Shown piece after piece: positions 20,042-31,680 of a stretch of 64,000 nucleotides of DNA. Numbering within the stretch: position 1 is the stretch's first letter; the number at the start of each line of letters is the position of its first letter. This DNA is from Mytilisepta virgata. Taxonomy: Eukaryota; Mollusca; Bivalvia; Mytilida; Mytilidae. The notes under the pieces were generated by a model. That model was not told the origin of the DNA, did not search any database, and saw nothing but the letters and a program-made list of their open reading frames with translations. Location of the stretch: the NCBI GenBank assembly GCA_028015205.1, contig CM051516.1, positions 53,262,230 through 53,326,229 of the forward strand, written 5' to 3'. The translations under genes and the position numbers were made by a program.

Positions 20042-22756
20042 ATAGCAAGACCTGTGAGTCGTTAAGAATTTAACACCGACGCGAGTGTCAGACAGGGAAA
20101 TCTTAGACACCCGGTGGTAAAATTTAATTGCGGCGTTCATAACGGAGCTTTAGCCGAGTTAGAGAACGATTAATGTTACCAGGTGTCTGAGATTTCCTTC
20201 TCTCACATTTGAGACACTGAATTCACACAGTTTCTAGGGTGTGAGATAGCGTTTTCTCACCAGAAGTTTAGAAAAATCTCGTCATTTCCGGGGTGTGAGA
20301 TTGTTCTGTCTCACAAGGTAAGATAGCATGCACTTGCTATTCACGTTATCCTTAACGATAATTTTATAGTCCATGCATCAATACTTTGTTTCTCATCTTG
20401 ATTTAATTTATATATATATCGTAAATACAAATACTTAGATACACCTTCAGGTAATTCTGTCTCGTAGCGTCCCAAAATTGAAGTTTTCCATCCCTTCGTT
20501 ATGTGAAAAAATACCGCATATACTGCGTATACATTAATGTGAACATTATTGAGCCGACGTAAATAGATCCAGCCCTGTGATAAACTGTTCTTTCCTTTTG
20601 TTGATTTTTAAAGTTTATTGTTATTTATTACATTATATAGTAGAAAAGAAAATGACTTAACAAATTTATCTTACGTACTTATCCTTCTATCTTGTATCTT
20701 TGGACGCTCTACTGGTGTAGGGATATTTAAAAATTGAAAGGTTCCAATTAGTCTAAACCCTAACTCAACTTTCAACTAGGGAAAGATACTATATATCTTG
20801 CAGGAGTCACCAACGGGTGTTTGATATACGTCGGAAATATAAAAATTTATTTGGGCGAGCTTTAGAAACACGAGAAAAGGCGAGCCGTAGCGAGCCTTTT
20901 CCCCATCTTTCGCAGCGAGCCCAAATAAGTTTTATATTTTACGACAGTGAGTTTGTATTGTTTATATCCTGCAATCCCTTCAGATGCCTAAGATGCCTTT
21001 AATTTACGTTTGAAAATGAAATCGAACGTGAAAACACAGAAAACGGCACGATGTCATCTGGTACATTTACTACACTCCTCGTGCTCTTCATGCAAGCAAG
21101 TACAAGTAGACTTTATTAGGTCATTGACCTAATACTAATAAAGTTGATTCTACCCCTGTTATTAGACCGAAAAGGGCTTAATTGATTGCAGGATAAATCC
21201 TGCCTCTCAGAAACTTTTCTTTACAAGTTTCAATTGTTTACATTCCATTGTCTATCAATTGATGTTGTAATGCCCGTCACATTTATGTGACGTAATCATG
21301 AAGCCAATGACAAGATCATTTAATTCATCAAAACATATAAATGTTTGTAATTAAACATCGAAATAAAACAATTTTATCCCAGAGCAAGGTCAATTAGCGC
21401 GTTTGAAATAATGGAAGACGGGAAACGCTTTATTTTGATAACACTGTTTGGTGTAGTCGGTGTAGAGTTCATATGACAAAATCTCAAGGGCAAAGATTTC
21501 ATTTCAGTTTTACTACGATTGAGGATCTAGGTTCCCCGAGAAAGTTTCAAAATTATTTCCAGGGAGACTGTACGAGCTTTGTCTAACCCTATGGTCATGA
21601 CAAATAGTGTCGTTCACCCCAATGAGGGTGAGTACATATATTTTTTCTTAACCGAGGCTCTGCCGAGGTTGAGAAGTAGAAATATTTGAGCTCAAGTGCG
21701 TGAGACAGCCAAGTCTGCCCGAAAAAGGGGCAACTGATACCTTTTCCTGTTTTTAGTTCGATTTCCTTATTTATGTTACTTCGTGTTTTTGAAAAATTAC
21801 TATGATGCAGAGTTAAAAAATTATTAGTGTTTTTCGGTCACGAGTTGTAAATTTTCAAGATTAGTTATTCTGTTTATTACCTTGCAATATTACATTTATT
21901 CAGAGGATTTAACGAGAAATACAAGGGATTATGTTTTTATATGACTACGCGTCAACCTTTGTATTGCAACGTTTGTCGGCGACGGCTATTGTTACGTCAC
22001 TTCCTAGAGTGAAATATGACTTTCGAATTCCTAGGTGAATTATCGGAATTTATTTAACTCGGAAATCCCGGTATTTCCCTAGCCACTATTTTCGCATAGT
22101 AAATGTTTAACACAACATTATTAAATATTAAATATAAATATGCACAAGGAATCTGAAAATTAAAAAAACAATTTTTATAAATAGCTTGTAGTATTAATTT
22201 CCATGTTTCTAAATAGATATTTTCAGTTTTTCTATTGCATCGATTTATTTATTAGAATTTTCCATTCATTTTTATTTTTGGCTGTTAACACTATAACCTT
22301 TATAAACAATAGTAAAATTTCACTGTTTCCTTCAACAACTGAACAAGGTTTAATAATGAAAAGATGACTAAAACCCTAAACGTATTAAATGAATAGTGTC
22401 TGGGACGAGTTTTTTCTGCATTAAAGAAGGGAATGTAAAGTATTCCTAATAATAATTGATAACCCGGTCACATTCTAAGTCGGAGCCCTTTATTTGCAGT
22501 AGATGTCTCTTGTCTGCTAATTGTTATATATTTGTTATTTTGAGTACTGTGTTTATTTGGGGTGTTTGATTACACGTGGTTACATTTTGACACCATTGAA
22601 TACAGGACCATTTAGTGCTTATTTTGTGGTTGGGCTCCTTGTTAAAAACAAATGGGCGGCCCTTAGATGTGATCAATTTCTTCACGCGTTCAATCTTATG
22701 GGATGGTGTCCTATTTACAAATATTTTGGAATTTATTTCCGTTTTCAAATACATGA
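20042..22756. other. Intergenic with short inverted repeats, no gene seen
   Basis: Contains GTGTGAGA/TCTCAC motifs (20170-20320), a hairpin at 20838-20940 (separate entry), a GC-richer stretch with short stop-filled frames at 21400-21750 and otherwise AT-rich DNA. No supported frame. Confidence 0.5.
20838..20940. repeat. Hairpin with GCGAGC-rich loop
   Basis: AAAATTTATTTGGGC is mirrored by GCCCAAATAAGTTTTAT. Between them, GGCGAGCCGTAGCGAGCC and further GCGAGC words also pair internally. Likely a small non-autonomous inverted-repeat element. Confidence 0.65.
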
Positions 22757-22836
22757 AATAATAACAATAATAACAATCATAATAATAATAATCATAATAA
22801 TCATAATCATAATCATCATCATAATCATAATAATAC
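22757..22836. repeat. (AAT/ATC)n microsatellite
   Basis: Compound ATA, ATC and AAC trinucleotide repeats. The open frame through it encodes mainly isoleucine and is not a gene. Confidence 0.93.
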
Positions 22837-22930
22837 GTTGTGATGAAAGTTAACTATGGAGAAGGAAGAACATGGAGCATTCATCAGAGAAAATAGTTCT
22901 GTTAAGTTTTGAACATAAATTTTTATGTTT

Positions 22931-23039
22931 TATATATATAAATTTTCGGATCACTGAGATCCTTCATCATTAATTAGTCATTTCGCAATGCGACAGCACT
23001 AATTAAAGAAGGATCTCAGTGATCCGAATATATATATAT
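22931..23039. repeat. Inverted repeat with about 35-bp arms and (TA)n ends
   Basis: TTCGGATCACTGAGATCCTT followed by C-ATCATTAATTAGT is mirrored by ACTAATTAAAGAAGGATCTC-AGTGATCCGAA, flanked on both sides by TATATATA. A compact hairpin-forming element that may prefer TA-rich sites. Confidence 0.85.
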
Positions 23040-23589
23040 TGTTTACTCAGAGGTACCATCTAGTATGGACTAATCACACATTTTATGTCTTGTCATACAC
23101 ATGTATAACTAACTTTCTGATTCCAAACATCACAGTGTGTTTATATTTTATTTATAATTTCAAAATATTTCTTCTTCAAGATTTATACGACTGTCATGAC
23201 TGTGTAGTTTTAGTACCGTAAATGAAAAAAATGTCGATAATTAAAGAACAAATAAATTTATTTTAATCACGTTTTCTACACGTTATTGTCACTGACGAAA
23301 GGTTTATAGGAATATAGCAAAACTCATCACATTTCAATAAAATGGTGTAAAATGACATCAGGTAGATATTGTCTAATTATGTACCTATTGTATGAGTATA
23401 TTCTAATTCATTCGTTTGTATATAATTTCCGTAGAAGCTGATTTCAATGATTGACAGCTTAAACATTATATAAATCTGAATTATTGCTTCTTACCCGGAA
23501 TGTACATCTAGACGACTGAACGGTAAGTACATTATTTATCAGTTTTAGCATAGAAGACGACTAACAGTCCTGTCCCAGATGATTGTAAA
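23040..23589. other. Intergenic, no gene seen
   Basis: AT-rich; short frames only. Confidence 0.5.
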
Positions 23590-24510
23590 GATTTTACAAG
23601 ATTTTATTGAACACTCAGACAGTACATAAATGTAACAAGAGACAGACAATTATAACATATACTACAATGTTGGACATTACAGAAGTTAAGTTTATGTATA
23701 TACAAACAAAATAAAATATTAAATTGTAATTGTATAATCAATGTGTATAAAGACCGTATTGAAATGTACATTTTTTTAGTTAGTAATTTACTAATATTAT
23801 CAATGAATAATGCAATATTATTTAAGACTGTAACGTTACACAAAGACAGCATGCCTTTCATTTTTGTTTGAATGCACAATATTTGTTGAATGCAAATTGA
23901 AAAGTAATTGGTACAGCATTCCACATAATTTTGTTCGATTTGTGAGCATTTTTGACCAAAAGCACAACAGTCTGATTTTTACCTTTATCAAAAGCGGAAA
24001 AGCACCTGTCTCCCCGTATACATAAAGTTCTAGAGTGTACTACAAACATCCCTTTCAAAAATTGTAACTGAATCTTTTCTAGTATTTGAACATATTCCAA
24101 ACCCCACACTTCGCATGAATAGAGCAAAATTGGTAAAATCAATGAACCAAACAATTTTAATTGAAAATCTACTGGAAGGCCGATATTACGTAATTTTGTA
24201 TACAGGACAAACAGTGCTTTCTGTGCCTGAGCCACCAGCTTAGCTTTTGCGACCGCATATTTTCCGTTATGATTAAAAATAATTCCTATATATGAATTGG
24301 AATCAACAATCTCAACTTCTGAACCATATAGTTTAACTTCATATTTGCGTTTTGATTTTATCTTTGTAAATATTACTGTTTTTGTTTTATCAACATTAAT
24401 ACAAAGACGCCATTCGTTACAATTTTTTTTCAAAAACTTGTAAACATTCCTGTAGATCGTCTGGCGTTTCTGCTAAAATGGTTGTATCATCAACATAGAA
24501 TAAAACAAAT
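23590..24510 (-). pseudogene. LINE reverse transcriptase C-terminal half, single frameshift
   Basis: Minus-strand reading from about 24505 starts with the catalytic box FYVDDTTILAETPDDLQE (a VDD variant of YADD). It continues LQVFEKK into an A-run at about 24422-24430, where the frame shifts. The main frame (24433-23858) then reads NCNEWRLCINVDKTKTVIFT, YIGIIFNHNGKYAVAKAKL, QAQKALFVLYTKL and LILPILLYSCEVWGLE, typical of the LINE RT thumb. A 3' tail near 23600 resembles other reversed LINE ends. Upstream RT and endonuclease regions are missing. It belongs to a different family from the copies at 9.5 and 13.3 kb. Confidence 0.88.
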
Positions 24511-24544
24511 ATCATTAAATATGTTCTTAAAATGTCTTCACATT

Positions 24545-24912
24545 TATCTATGGAACAGATTTTAGGTAATAATTGCTTGGCTGTTACTTACTTATGCTTA
24601 TGTATAGTTGTTATTCTTATGCATATAACAGTAATGGCATTCATGCATACAACAGTAATGGCATTCATGCATATAACAGTAATGGCATTCATGCATATAA
24701 TAGTAATGACATTCATGCATATAACAGTAATGGCATTCATGCATATAACAGTAATGGCATTCATGCATATAACAGTAATGGCATTCATGCATATAACAGT
24801 AATGGCATTCATATTAGTTTTATGTTTATTTTGAAAACTATGAATGCCTTGTTCATGTTGTGTTTTACTTAATTTGACTTGTGGATTATTTATACATGCA
24901 TGTATATTATTT
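24545..24912 (+). mobile_element. Minisatellite-bearing dispersed element (MINE-like), copy 1, intact
   Basis: A left unique part (GGAACAGATTTTAGGTAATA, TTGCTTGGCTGTTACTTA) is followed by about eight copies of a 24-bp repeat (GCATTCATGCATATAACAGT plus AATG, 24620-24810). A right unique part then begins with TATTAGTTTTATGTTTATTT and includes ATACATGCATGTATATTATT. The same arrangement occurs on the opposite strand at 30475-27655 with only about two repeat units, so the repeats form the expandable core of a mobile unit. Frames through it encode MAFMHITV- and HAYNSNGI-type strings and are not genes. Confidence 0.8.
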
Positions 24913-27654
24913 ATAGAGTTTAATACAATGGAGTACTCAAATGTTCCGGTGTGAAAAAAGTTACAGTGGAACTTTTGTCATGTGAAATTTGTTCCAAAGG
25001 AACATTTTTCATGTACCGCGTGATATGTATTCCAGTACATATTTCATGACAATACTTGTGAATTTTATTCCGTAACTTATTTCATAATAATATACTAGTA
25101 AATGAAATTTGTTCCAGACAAATTTGATAAAACACTAGGGTCTTCCACAACAAGACAAATAGAGGCAACATAAGTCGACATGAATTCATTCGTGGTTTGT
25201 CATTTTGTTAAGACTAAGGGTAATTCATATTTTTTGTTATTGTATATTGATTTAGAGTTACTGTTAACTTGTGTTGTCCAATGGCTGTTTCATTGATACT
25301 CACATCACTTCATAAATCTGTTAGCATATATAAATAAATATACAAATAAAATATCAATTACTTGTATCCATTCAATAAAAGTGTTTTTTTTTCTCTGCAT
25401 TCAGGAATGTTCCTATTAAATCAATGCCGATTTTCCCCCACACGCGTTGCCCTACAGGAACACAAGTCATTGTCATGACACATCAAAAGTATACTTTTGA
25501 CCTTCTCTTTGGTCACAACTAATCTTTGTATTAAATGATCTTATTGTATTAAATGAACTTATTCTGGGCCAGTTTTCTAATTATTCTTTTCTCAGCTACT
25601 CCTGTGCCGGGGTCATATTTTTCCTCCAATACGTATTGATATAAATTGCTGTATTCATCAGGACCCATTTTAACTTTGTATTTAAGCAATGTAAACAATA
25701 ATCAAGTGCGCCCAAGATGATGTAAAAACAATAGTCATTTAAATGTAAGTTTAAACATATTCATGACATTTAATTGCATAAAAACAAACCAGTTTAACCA
25801 GCTGAACAAATGTCACAATATGGAACTTGTTTCACTCGGGAAAGGAACAAATGTTACAATATGTAACTTATTTCACCAGGTAAATCACGGAACACATTTT
25901 TCAATATGGAATAATTTTCATGCAAATTATCCTATGAAATAAATTCTCCTAGAACATATATCACGTAAAATTTGTTCCAGTGGAACGTTTTTCATAGGAA
26001 CAAATTTTGGCTTACAATGGCGAACCATAAAGTCTCGATTTATACGTTCGAAAACCACCGGCTGTTTTTATCTCCTATATGCTATATATTATGTCCCGCT
26101 AAATAAATCCAGGTCAGTTGCGACTATTGAGTTCTAAAAGGATCAATGGTTTCTGACTAGATCTTTTAAGTGAATTTCCAAATTAAAGATCCTATGTTAA
26201 ACTATGTTCAGATATGACGCTAATCTTTTTAGCAGTACTGGTCATAGGACATAATTTTGAAAGAGGACTGGTAATTTTGAAAGAGGACTTGCTAGGAACC
26301 ATTAAGATATATCCCAAATTATTCCCTACTGGCAGAGCTCGGGATGCATACGTATTTTATATTTTGACAGAGTTGTCGTTCCTCACAGCAGGTGTGATTT
26401 CGAGGCCACTCGTGGCATTTCAACAGAATTGAAGGAAAAAGATCGAGGAGTTCAAACGAAAACGGAATTCCTTAAAAACAATATTAACATTGCAATCGAG
26501 AACTTAGGACTTTTCCATTTTTTTCAAAGGTAAGACAATGAAAATTTTCAAATGTATCCAACTACATACAATTGACAGCACATCCTATATAATGAGGAAT
26601 TCCCTTCACCTTTCGGGATTTTCTGTTTCATCTTTCGGATTGAAAGATAAATCGGTGTGTTCCTAGTGAGACACTTGCTGTAAAGAACGACAACTTTTGG
26701 CGGGATAGTCAACCGCAAGTCGGGAATACTCTGAGAACTTTCATATTACATTTTTTAAATTTATACTTGGCCTAAATAACAGGCCAATAAAAAGGCTACA
26801 AACTTTACTTCATTATCAGCGTTGGGAAGATTTTCACTTTACTTTGATATCGCAAAAACAATTTTGAAATATTGGTTAATTCAGACAAGAAGACTCAGGG
26901 TATTCCATTAAAGTTACTACTAAAGGAAGCGCATATGGAGTCTAAGGCATTTTTTGAATAGGGCCCTAATAAACTAAGTTCGGCTCGGCAATTTGTTTTG
27001 TGATACGGGATATCAGACCTTTTTCTGACAGATTATCACTTAAGGGGACGACCATTTTATTCTGATGGGAGGGGGTGGGGATGGCAAGTTTGATGAGGAC
27101 AGAATATTTATTTTCGATGTAAAGAGGGCAAACTTTGACACTTATAGGACAGGTTAAAATTGACTGAGTGGTTTCAAACAGGAATGTAAATATTATAGTG
27201 TTTTACTAACTTGCTGATTCTGTATTGGCCCTTGTATTGATTTTAAGGTTAGCTGTATTGGTCCCGAGGCCCGTACTGATATTAGTAAAACCTCGTCTGA
27301 CTTCGCTAATACTATCAATAGCAGTGGCGATCATACACAACAGTATCAATAGCGGTGGCGATCCAACAGTGTTGTGTATGAATAATTCATGAGTTCCGAG
27401 TGGATAATAGGGAGAAGTTATTGATTTATTTAAAAACGCGAGTTATCTCCCTGGAATAAGAATTTGAAATGCAATCGTCATATGCAACGATGTAAAATTA
27501 TAAGAACCAGATATTTAATAACAAACATACATGTATCAATATAGATGGACACAAATATGCCACAAAATAATCAAATTTATTTAAATAAACATATCATTCA
27601 CATTTCAAATTAAGTTACACATGCACATATGGTAGAGGATACATGCAGACAAGA
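24913..27654. other. Intergenic with GTTCC-rich repeats, no gene seen
   Basis: From 24940 to 25130 and 25800 to 26010 the words TTTGTTCCA, GGAACA and TTTTTCATG recur in direct and inverted order (for example GAAATTTGTTCCAAAGGAAC near 24982 and AAAATTTGTTCCAGTGGAAC near 25967). This suggests the two ends of a decayed element about 1.1 kb long. The rest is AT-rich; a 72-codon frame at 26214-26432 has no recognisable features. Confidence 0.45.
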
Positions 27655-27781
27655 TTATTAATAAGCATCTATAAATAATATACATGCATGTATAAATTAA
27701 ATAATCCACATTTCAAATTAAGTAACACATAACATGCACAAGGCATTTTAAGTTTTCAAAATAAACATAACACTAATATGA
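27655..27781 (-). mobile_element. MINE-like element copy 2, distal part
   Basis: The reverse complement of this segment matches the right unique part of the element at 24812-24912 (ATACATGCATGTATA, CAAGGCATTTTAAG/CTATGAATGCCTTG, AAATAAACATAA). It ends at the target duplication CTAATATGA; the other half resumes at 30350. Confidence 0.8.
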
Positions 27782-30349
27782 GGGTGTGACTAAACATCAA
27801 GTTCGAGTTCGAGTGAGAGTGAGAGTTAAAGTTCGAGTTAGAGTTCGAGTTACAGTTCGAGTTAGAGTTCGAGTTCGAGTTAAAGTTCGAGTTAGAGTTC
27901 GAGTTGTAATTCGAGTTCAAGTTAATCTTCGAGTCAACGCGAGATATTGATTTCTAATTCATTTATCGAGTTGCATTTCGAGTTAAAATTCGAGTTACGG
28001 ATTAAGTTTAGGGGGGGTTGGTAAAAAATTACCTGTACATAGGCTCACAAAAAAACCTAAATTTGTTGACACCCCCATAAAGATATCCCTGATTTTTTCA
28101 GACCCCGAAAAATCTTTCATTTTACCCCATAAAACAGGTTAAAACGCTAGTTTTTCGTCTTTTTGTACGCATCCCAAAAAATACCTGCAATTTTTGGGAC
28201 CCCCAAAAAATATAACAAAATCTAGAAATTTGACCACAAAAAATAGTACTTGCGTACGTGCAGAAAATTTTGGACAGTACCGACCCCCCCTCTCTTTTTG
28301 GGATTATTTATTGTGCGTTGATTTTTATTCTTCACCGTTTAATCATCTGGACACCGGATATGTATCAATGAATGTAGATTGGCCGCCTCCCCATGCAGGG
28401 CACATGAAACGTTTCCGAATTCGTTTCCTCATGCGTTTTCCTTTTCTCTTTCTCCATATGTCCCACCAACGAATGTGAAAGAGACATGCATATAGTTTTA
28501 CTCTTGTCCATTTAATTATGTTAATTACTTCCATAAAATCACTAACTGAAAACGAAACCTGCTCCCCAATGTCCGAACTACGTGTATTTATTTATTCAAG
28601 TCCCCCCTTTAAGTATGACGTCCTCCCTAAATCGAAATGCGGATTCTGTATAATTAAAACCTTCCTTAAAGTAATCCGTACACTTAATTGTGAGATTTAA
28701 AGTTGTGATACAAAACTATATCCTTTAAAATAATATAAAAGATGTGAATAGTTTACTGATTGTGTCAGATACCATGTTAACAAAAAATCATAAAGGCCAT
28801 GTGAACTTTTGCCATCACTTCTTGTCCGTCATCTGCCGTCGTAAAGATTTTTGGAAAAAATCTTACACTCTAAGGTGCCTAGTAGAAAAAAGTGTCAAAG
28901 GATGCCGCAAGTCAAATCACATGGCCTATGTTACTAAGTATAGAGCATATGGGTCAGACAGTAGTTTTTGAAAATTATATTAGAAGAAATGCCTTTTAGA
29001 GAAAATCTGGCAAGGTACAAACGATGAGGATGACAAGATCTACTTGCGTTTTAATTTTCGTAGAAATCGGATTACCCGTCTTGGGGTTATTGCCCATGAA
29101 TTATCGATTTTTAGCTTTGAAGTTTTTGTTTTTTTAGTATAAAAACCTTCTCCTCTAAAACTACTCGGCCAATTGGAACCAAACTTTGGTGGAATATTCT
29201 TTGGGTGGTCAAGTCACCTTTCAACCAAGATAGTTACCGGAGATAATTATAGAAAAGGGGAAGGAAATGTTCAAAATCTTTTCCTCTGAAACTACAAAGT
29301 CAATATCAACCAAACTTTACTTTAATGCCCTTCCAAAACGGTATCCGGTAATTCAGACCTCCGCGACCACGATGGCCGGCACCGAACTTAGTTTCACACT
29401 AGACGCTATGTGAATGCACGTTTAACACCTCCTCTAAATCCCCGGGCAATTTGGCCTAAATCATCATTATGGGTGTCCAGTTTCAAAACTGTGTCGAAGG
29501 ATGCACCGAACTGGCTAGAGGTTCCTAACTTGGGACAGGCGCAAAAGTGCGGCGGGTTAAACATGTTTTGTGAGATATCAACCCTCCCCTATACCTCTAT
29601 TGGGTCAAATACAGTGTTCTTATGGTAGAGTCTGGTTGGTTTGTTTTGCTAGGACTGATGGTCTACACCCGATATAAAAGAACGCTTATATTCTCATTGA
29701 CATTTTATTAAAAAATTTAAAATCTGAAATTATTAGCAGATGAAGCACTCCAAAGGCCCACGTAGAAATTTTTATCATGTGAACTTTGAATAAAATGTTT
29801 GTTGAACAACACTTCCAATTCGTCATTGAATATCGGCATCACTATTTGTACAAAAAGTTTGTACCAGGAACAAGTCCCTTTATCTTGAGGGAGCAACAAT
29901 TTGATTTTTATCAGGGAATGGGGGAGGGGGGGGGGGGGGCTAGGGTCAAATGTTTGATTCTGCCTATATGTTCCGCCGAAATTTTGTTCCTGGATTTCTT
30001 TTTACGACCTAAATTTTTATTTTCATGTAAACCAAACATTTCCTGATCGACACATGTCCTGCATTTTTTCCACACCTAAAATGATCATTTCCTTTTATTT
30101 TGCCAAAAATCCTGATCCTGCCTTTTTATTTCAAATTTTATCCAATGGTTGCTCCCTAACTCGAACTTTAACTCGAACCGTAACTCTAACTCGAAATGTA
30201 ACTCGATAAATGACATTAGAAATTAATATCTCGAGTTCACTCGAACTACAACTCGAACTCGAATTATAACTCGAACTCTAACTCGAATTTCAACTCGAAC
30301 TCTAACTCGAACTTTAACTCGAACTCGAACTCGATGTTTAGTCACACCC
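27782..30349. mobile_element. 2.57-kb transposon with long GAGTTC-rich terminal inverted repeats and 9-bp target duplication
   Basis: The left end GGGTGTGACTAAACATC and the right end GATGTTTAGTCACACCC are reverse complements. Each is followed inward by about 190-220 bp of tandem CGAGTT/GAGTTC-type words that also pair across the element, including a shared unique block (CGAGATATTGATTTCTAAT against its right-hand partner). The 9 bases CTAATATGA occur on both sides (27773-27781 and 30350-30358). The paralogous copy at 24.55-24.91 kb has them once and lacks the insert. A 9-bp duplication with long terminal repeats fits Mutator-like elements, but no transposase frame is visible. The interior has C-rich AAAAA/CCCC runs (28060-28300), repeat-like sequence at 28980-29400 and a nested MITE. 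Confidence 0.85.
29888..30157. mobile_element. Short inverted-repeat element nested in the 2.57-kb transposon
   Basis: AGGGAGCAACAATT at the left is mirrored by ATTGG-TTGCTCCCT at the right. The interior includes a G-run (29922-29938) and no credible gene. The terminal repeats are only about 14 bp, so the call is tentative. Confidence 0.5.
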
Positions 30350-30475
30350 CTAATATGAATGCCATTACTGTTATATGCATGAATGCCATTACTGTTATAT
30401 GCATAAGAATAACAACTATACACAAGCATTAATAAGTAACAGCCAAGCAATTTTTACATAAAATCTGTTCCATAT
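30350..30475 (-). mobile_element. MINE-like element copy 2, proximal part
   Basis: The reverse complement matches 24545-24640: GGAACAGATTTTATGTAAAA, TTGCTTGGCTGTTACTTATT and TATAGTTGTTATTCTTATGC, followed by about two 24-bp units instead of eight. It begins with the second copy of CTAATATGA and runs into a LINE fragment at about 30476. Confidence 0.8.
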
Positions 30476-30795
30476 TTATCACTTATATCCTGTTATTCTG
30501 AGAAAGAAAAATCTTCCTGATCTGATAGAAATATACTGAACAAAAAGGGAGGTAAATTCTCCAACGTCACAAGAAAAAAAAACGGATACATTCCCCCCCA
30601 GCTTTACACATGACTTAATATTGCGGTACATATTATACACTACATTTAAAATTTTAATTGTGACATTATTTCTAACCAATTTCTGCCACAACCCTAGCCT
30701 CCAGACAGTATCGATTGCTTTTTTGAAATCGGTAATTGTACAAAAGAGTTTCTTTTTCCATTGCCAAATTGATCTCGATTAATACATGTAAACGA
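30476..30795 (-). pseudogene. LINE reverse transcriptase fragment, central RT motifs
   Basis: Minus-strand reading from about 30775 gives CTITDFKKAIDTVWRLGLWQ and KLVRNNVTIKILNVVYNMYR, then NIKSCVKLGGNVSVFFSCDV, the RT region with the first catalytic aspartate (FxDFKKAFD, here TDFKKAID). The sequence then degenerates before the YADD box. It is in the same orientation as, and in protein order continues from, the fragment at 31556-31680. The two are probably parts of one LINE separated by later rearrangement. Confidence 0.8.
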
Positions 30796-31203
30796 AATAT
30801 AGATACAGATACAGATACAGATATTTTATTTGCTAATCACAGCGCCCAAAAGGAGCAGATTAATTACAATAAATCATACATAAATCAAAATAACTATAAC
30901 AAATAAAGAAAAACAATGATTTGTGTTCATTTTCTTGATTACAGTAATGGTAATTTTATATTAACTCATAATACTTGGAAAAATTACCTTTGGATTGTCT
31001 CCCCTTAAAGTATTCAAACCGCTGATAGCGCTTTAAATTAAAGCGCTTAGGCGTATCAACTCCCAATACGCATGCGTGGTTCCCCAGTCTTCTTCGGCGA
31101 AAAGTGTTGACACTCTTTATTTATTCCTCTGGAATTATTCTATTGTTCAACTTTTTCGACTTATTTAATTTGAAGTTTATTTATTAATGCATTGAATTTT
31201 AAC
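30796..31203. other. (AGATAC)n and a reversed LINE-like tail
   Basis: Four AGATAC units at about 30801-30824 are followed by ATATTTTATTTGCTAATCAC and an A-rich stretch, the typical look of an antisense LINE 3' end. At 31026-31046 GCGCTTTAAATTAAAGCGC is a perfect 19-bp palindrome. Confidence 0.5.
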
Positions 31204-31545
31204 ATGGAGGAAGCTTTTTTATCAGCTATTACTTCGGGAAATGATGAGACAGTAAAAGCGACACCGTCGCGCTCTGATAAACACGAAAACTAGCGGAAGT
31301 AAGAAAAAGACGGCAAATAAATCAACGAGAAAGTCCGCAGGTGCTTGTGCAAAGGATATTTCTAAGGGTGCAGAGCCTAATGTAACGCCAGGATTGTCGG
31401 TATCGTTTGAAAATGATCTTCGGGCCGAAATTTCCAGTGTGAAAGAGTATGTAAACTCGATCACAGAGCAAATGGGCAGATTTTTACCCCTCATGCAAAC
31501 GTTTTTGGAAAAAAACGTCACACATGGTGGACAGAGAGACTTAAA
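31204..31545 (+). pseudogene. Fragment of a retroelement leader/gag-like ORF, frameshifted
   Basis: ATG at 31204 opens MEEAFLSAITSGNDETVKAT and runs to a stop near 31291. One base of frame change restores SKKKTANKSTRKSAGACAKD, then LSVSFENDLRAEISSVKEYV and QMGRFLPLMQTFLEKNV up to about 31530. The basic then helical composition is gag-like, but I do not recognise the family; an LTR or DIRS-type element and a host gene fragment are both possible. It is cut off by the antisense LINE piece at about 31556. Confidence 0.45.
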
Positions 31546-31555
31546 TCCAGAGATT

Positions 31556-31680
31556 CGTTGGATCCCCCTTGTTTTTGTGCATAGGTATTATAATTCCTCT
31601 GGTCCATACTTCTGGAATAGTACCAGTATTGACATAAATAGACAAGAGAGAATCTATAGTTGACTTTAGATATTCGTTTG
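31556..31680 (-). pseudogene. LINE reverse transcriptase fragment, N-terminal RT motif
   Basis: The minus strand reads KSTIDSLLSIYVNTGTIPEV and WTRGIIIPMHKNKGDP, the standard opening of LINE RT domains (GxIPxxWxxGxIxPxxKNKGD). Both ends are broken: repeat R1 on the upstream side and the gag-like fragment on the other. Confidence 0.8.

Noticed and set aside
22521..22853. 110-codon frame ending in poly-isoleucine
   Set aside because: It is driven by the AAT/ATC microsatellite; the N-terminal part has no recognisable domain.
24532..24872. Open frames of 64-100 codons in several frames and both strands across the 24-bp repeat
   Set aside because: A 24-bp period keeps any stop-free frame open; all frames give simple repeated peptides.
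28194..28534. 94- and 63-codon overlapping frames inside the 2.57-kb transposon
   Set aside because: No transposase motif, biased composition, and overlapping frames on both strands.
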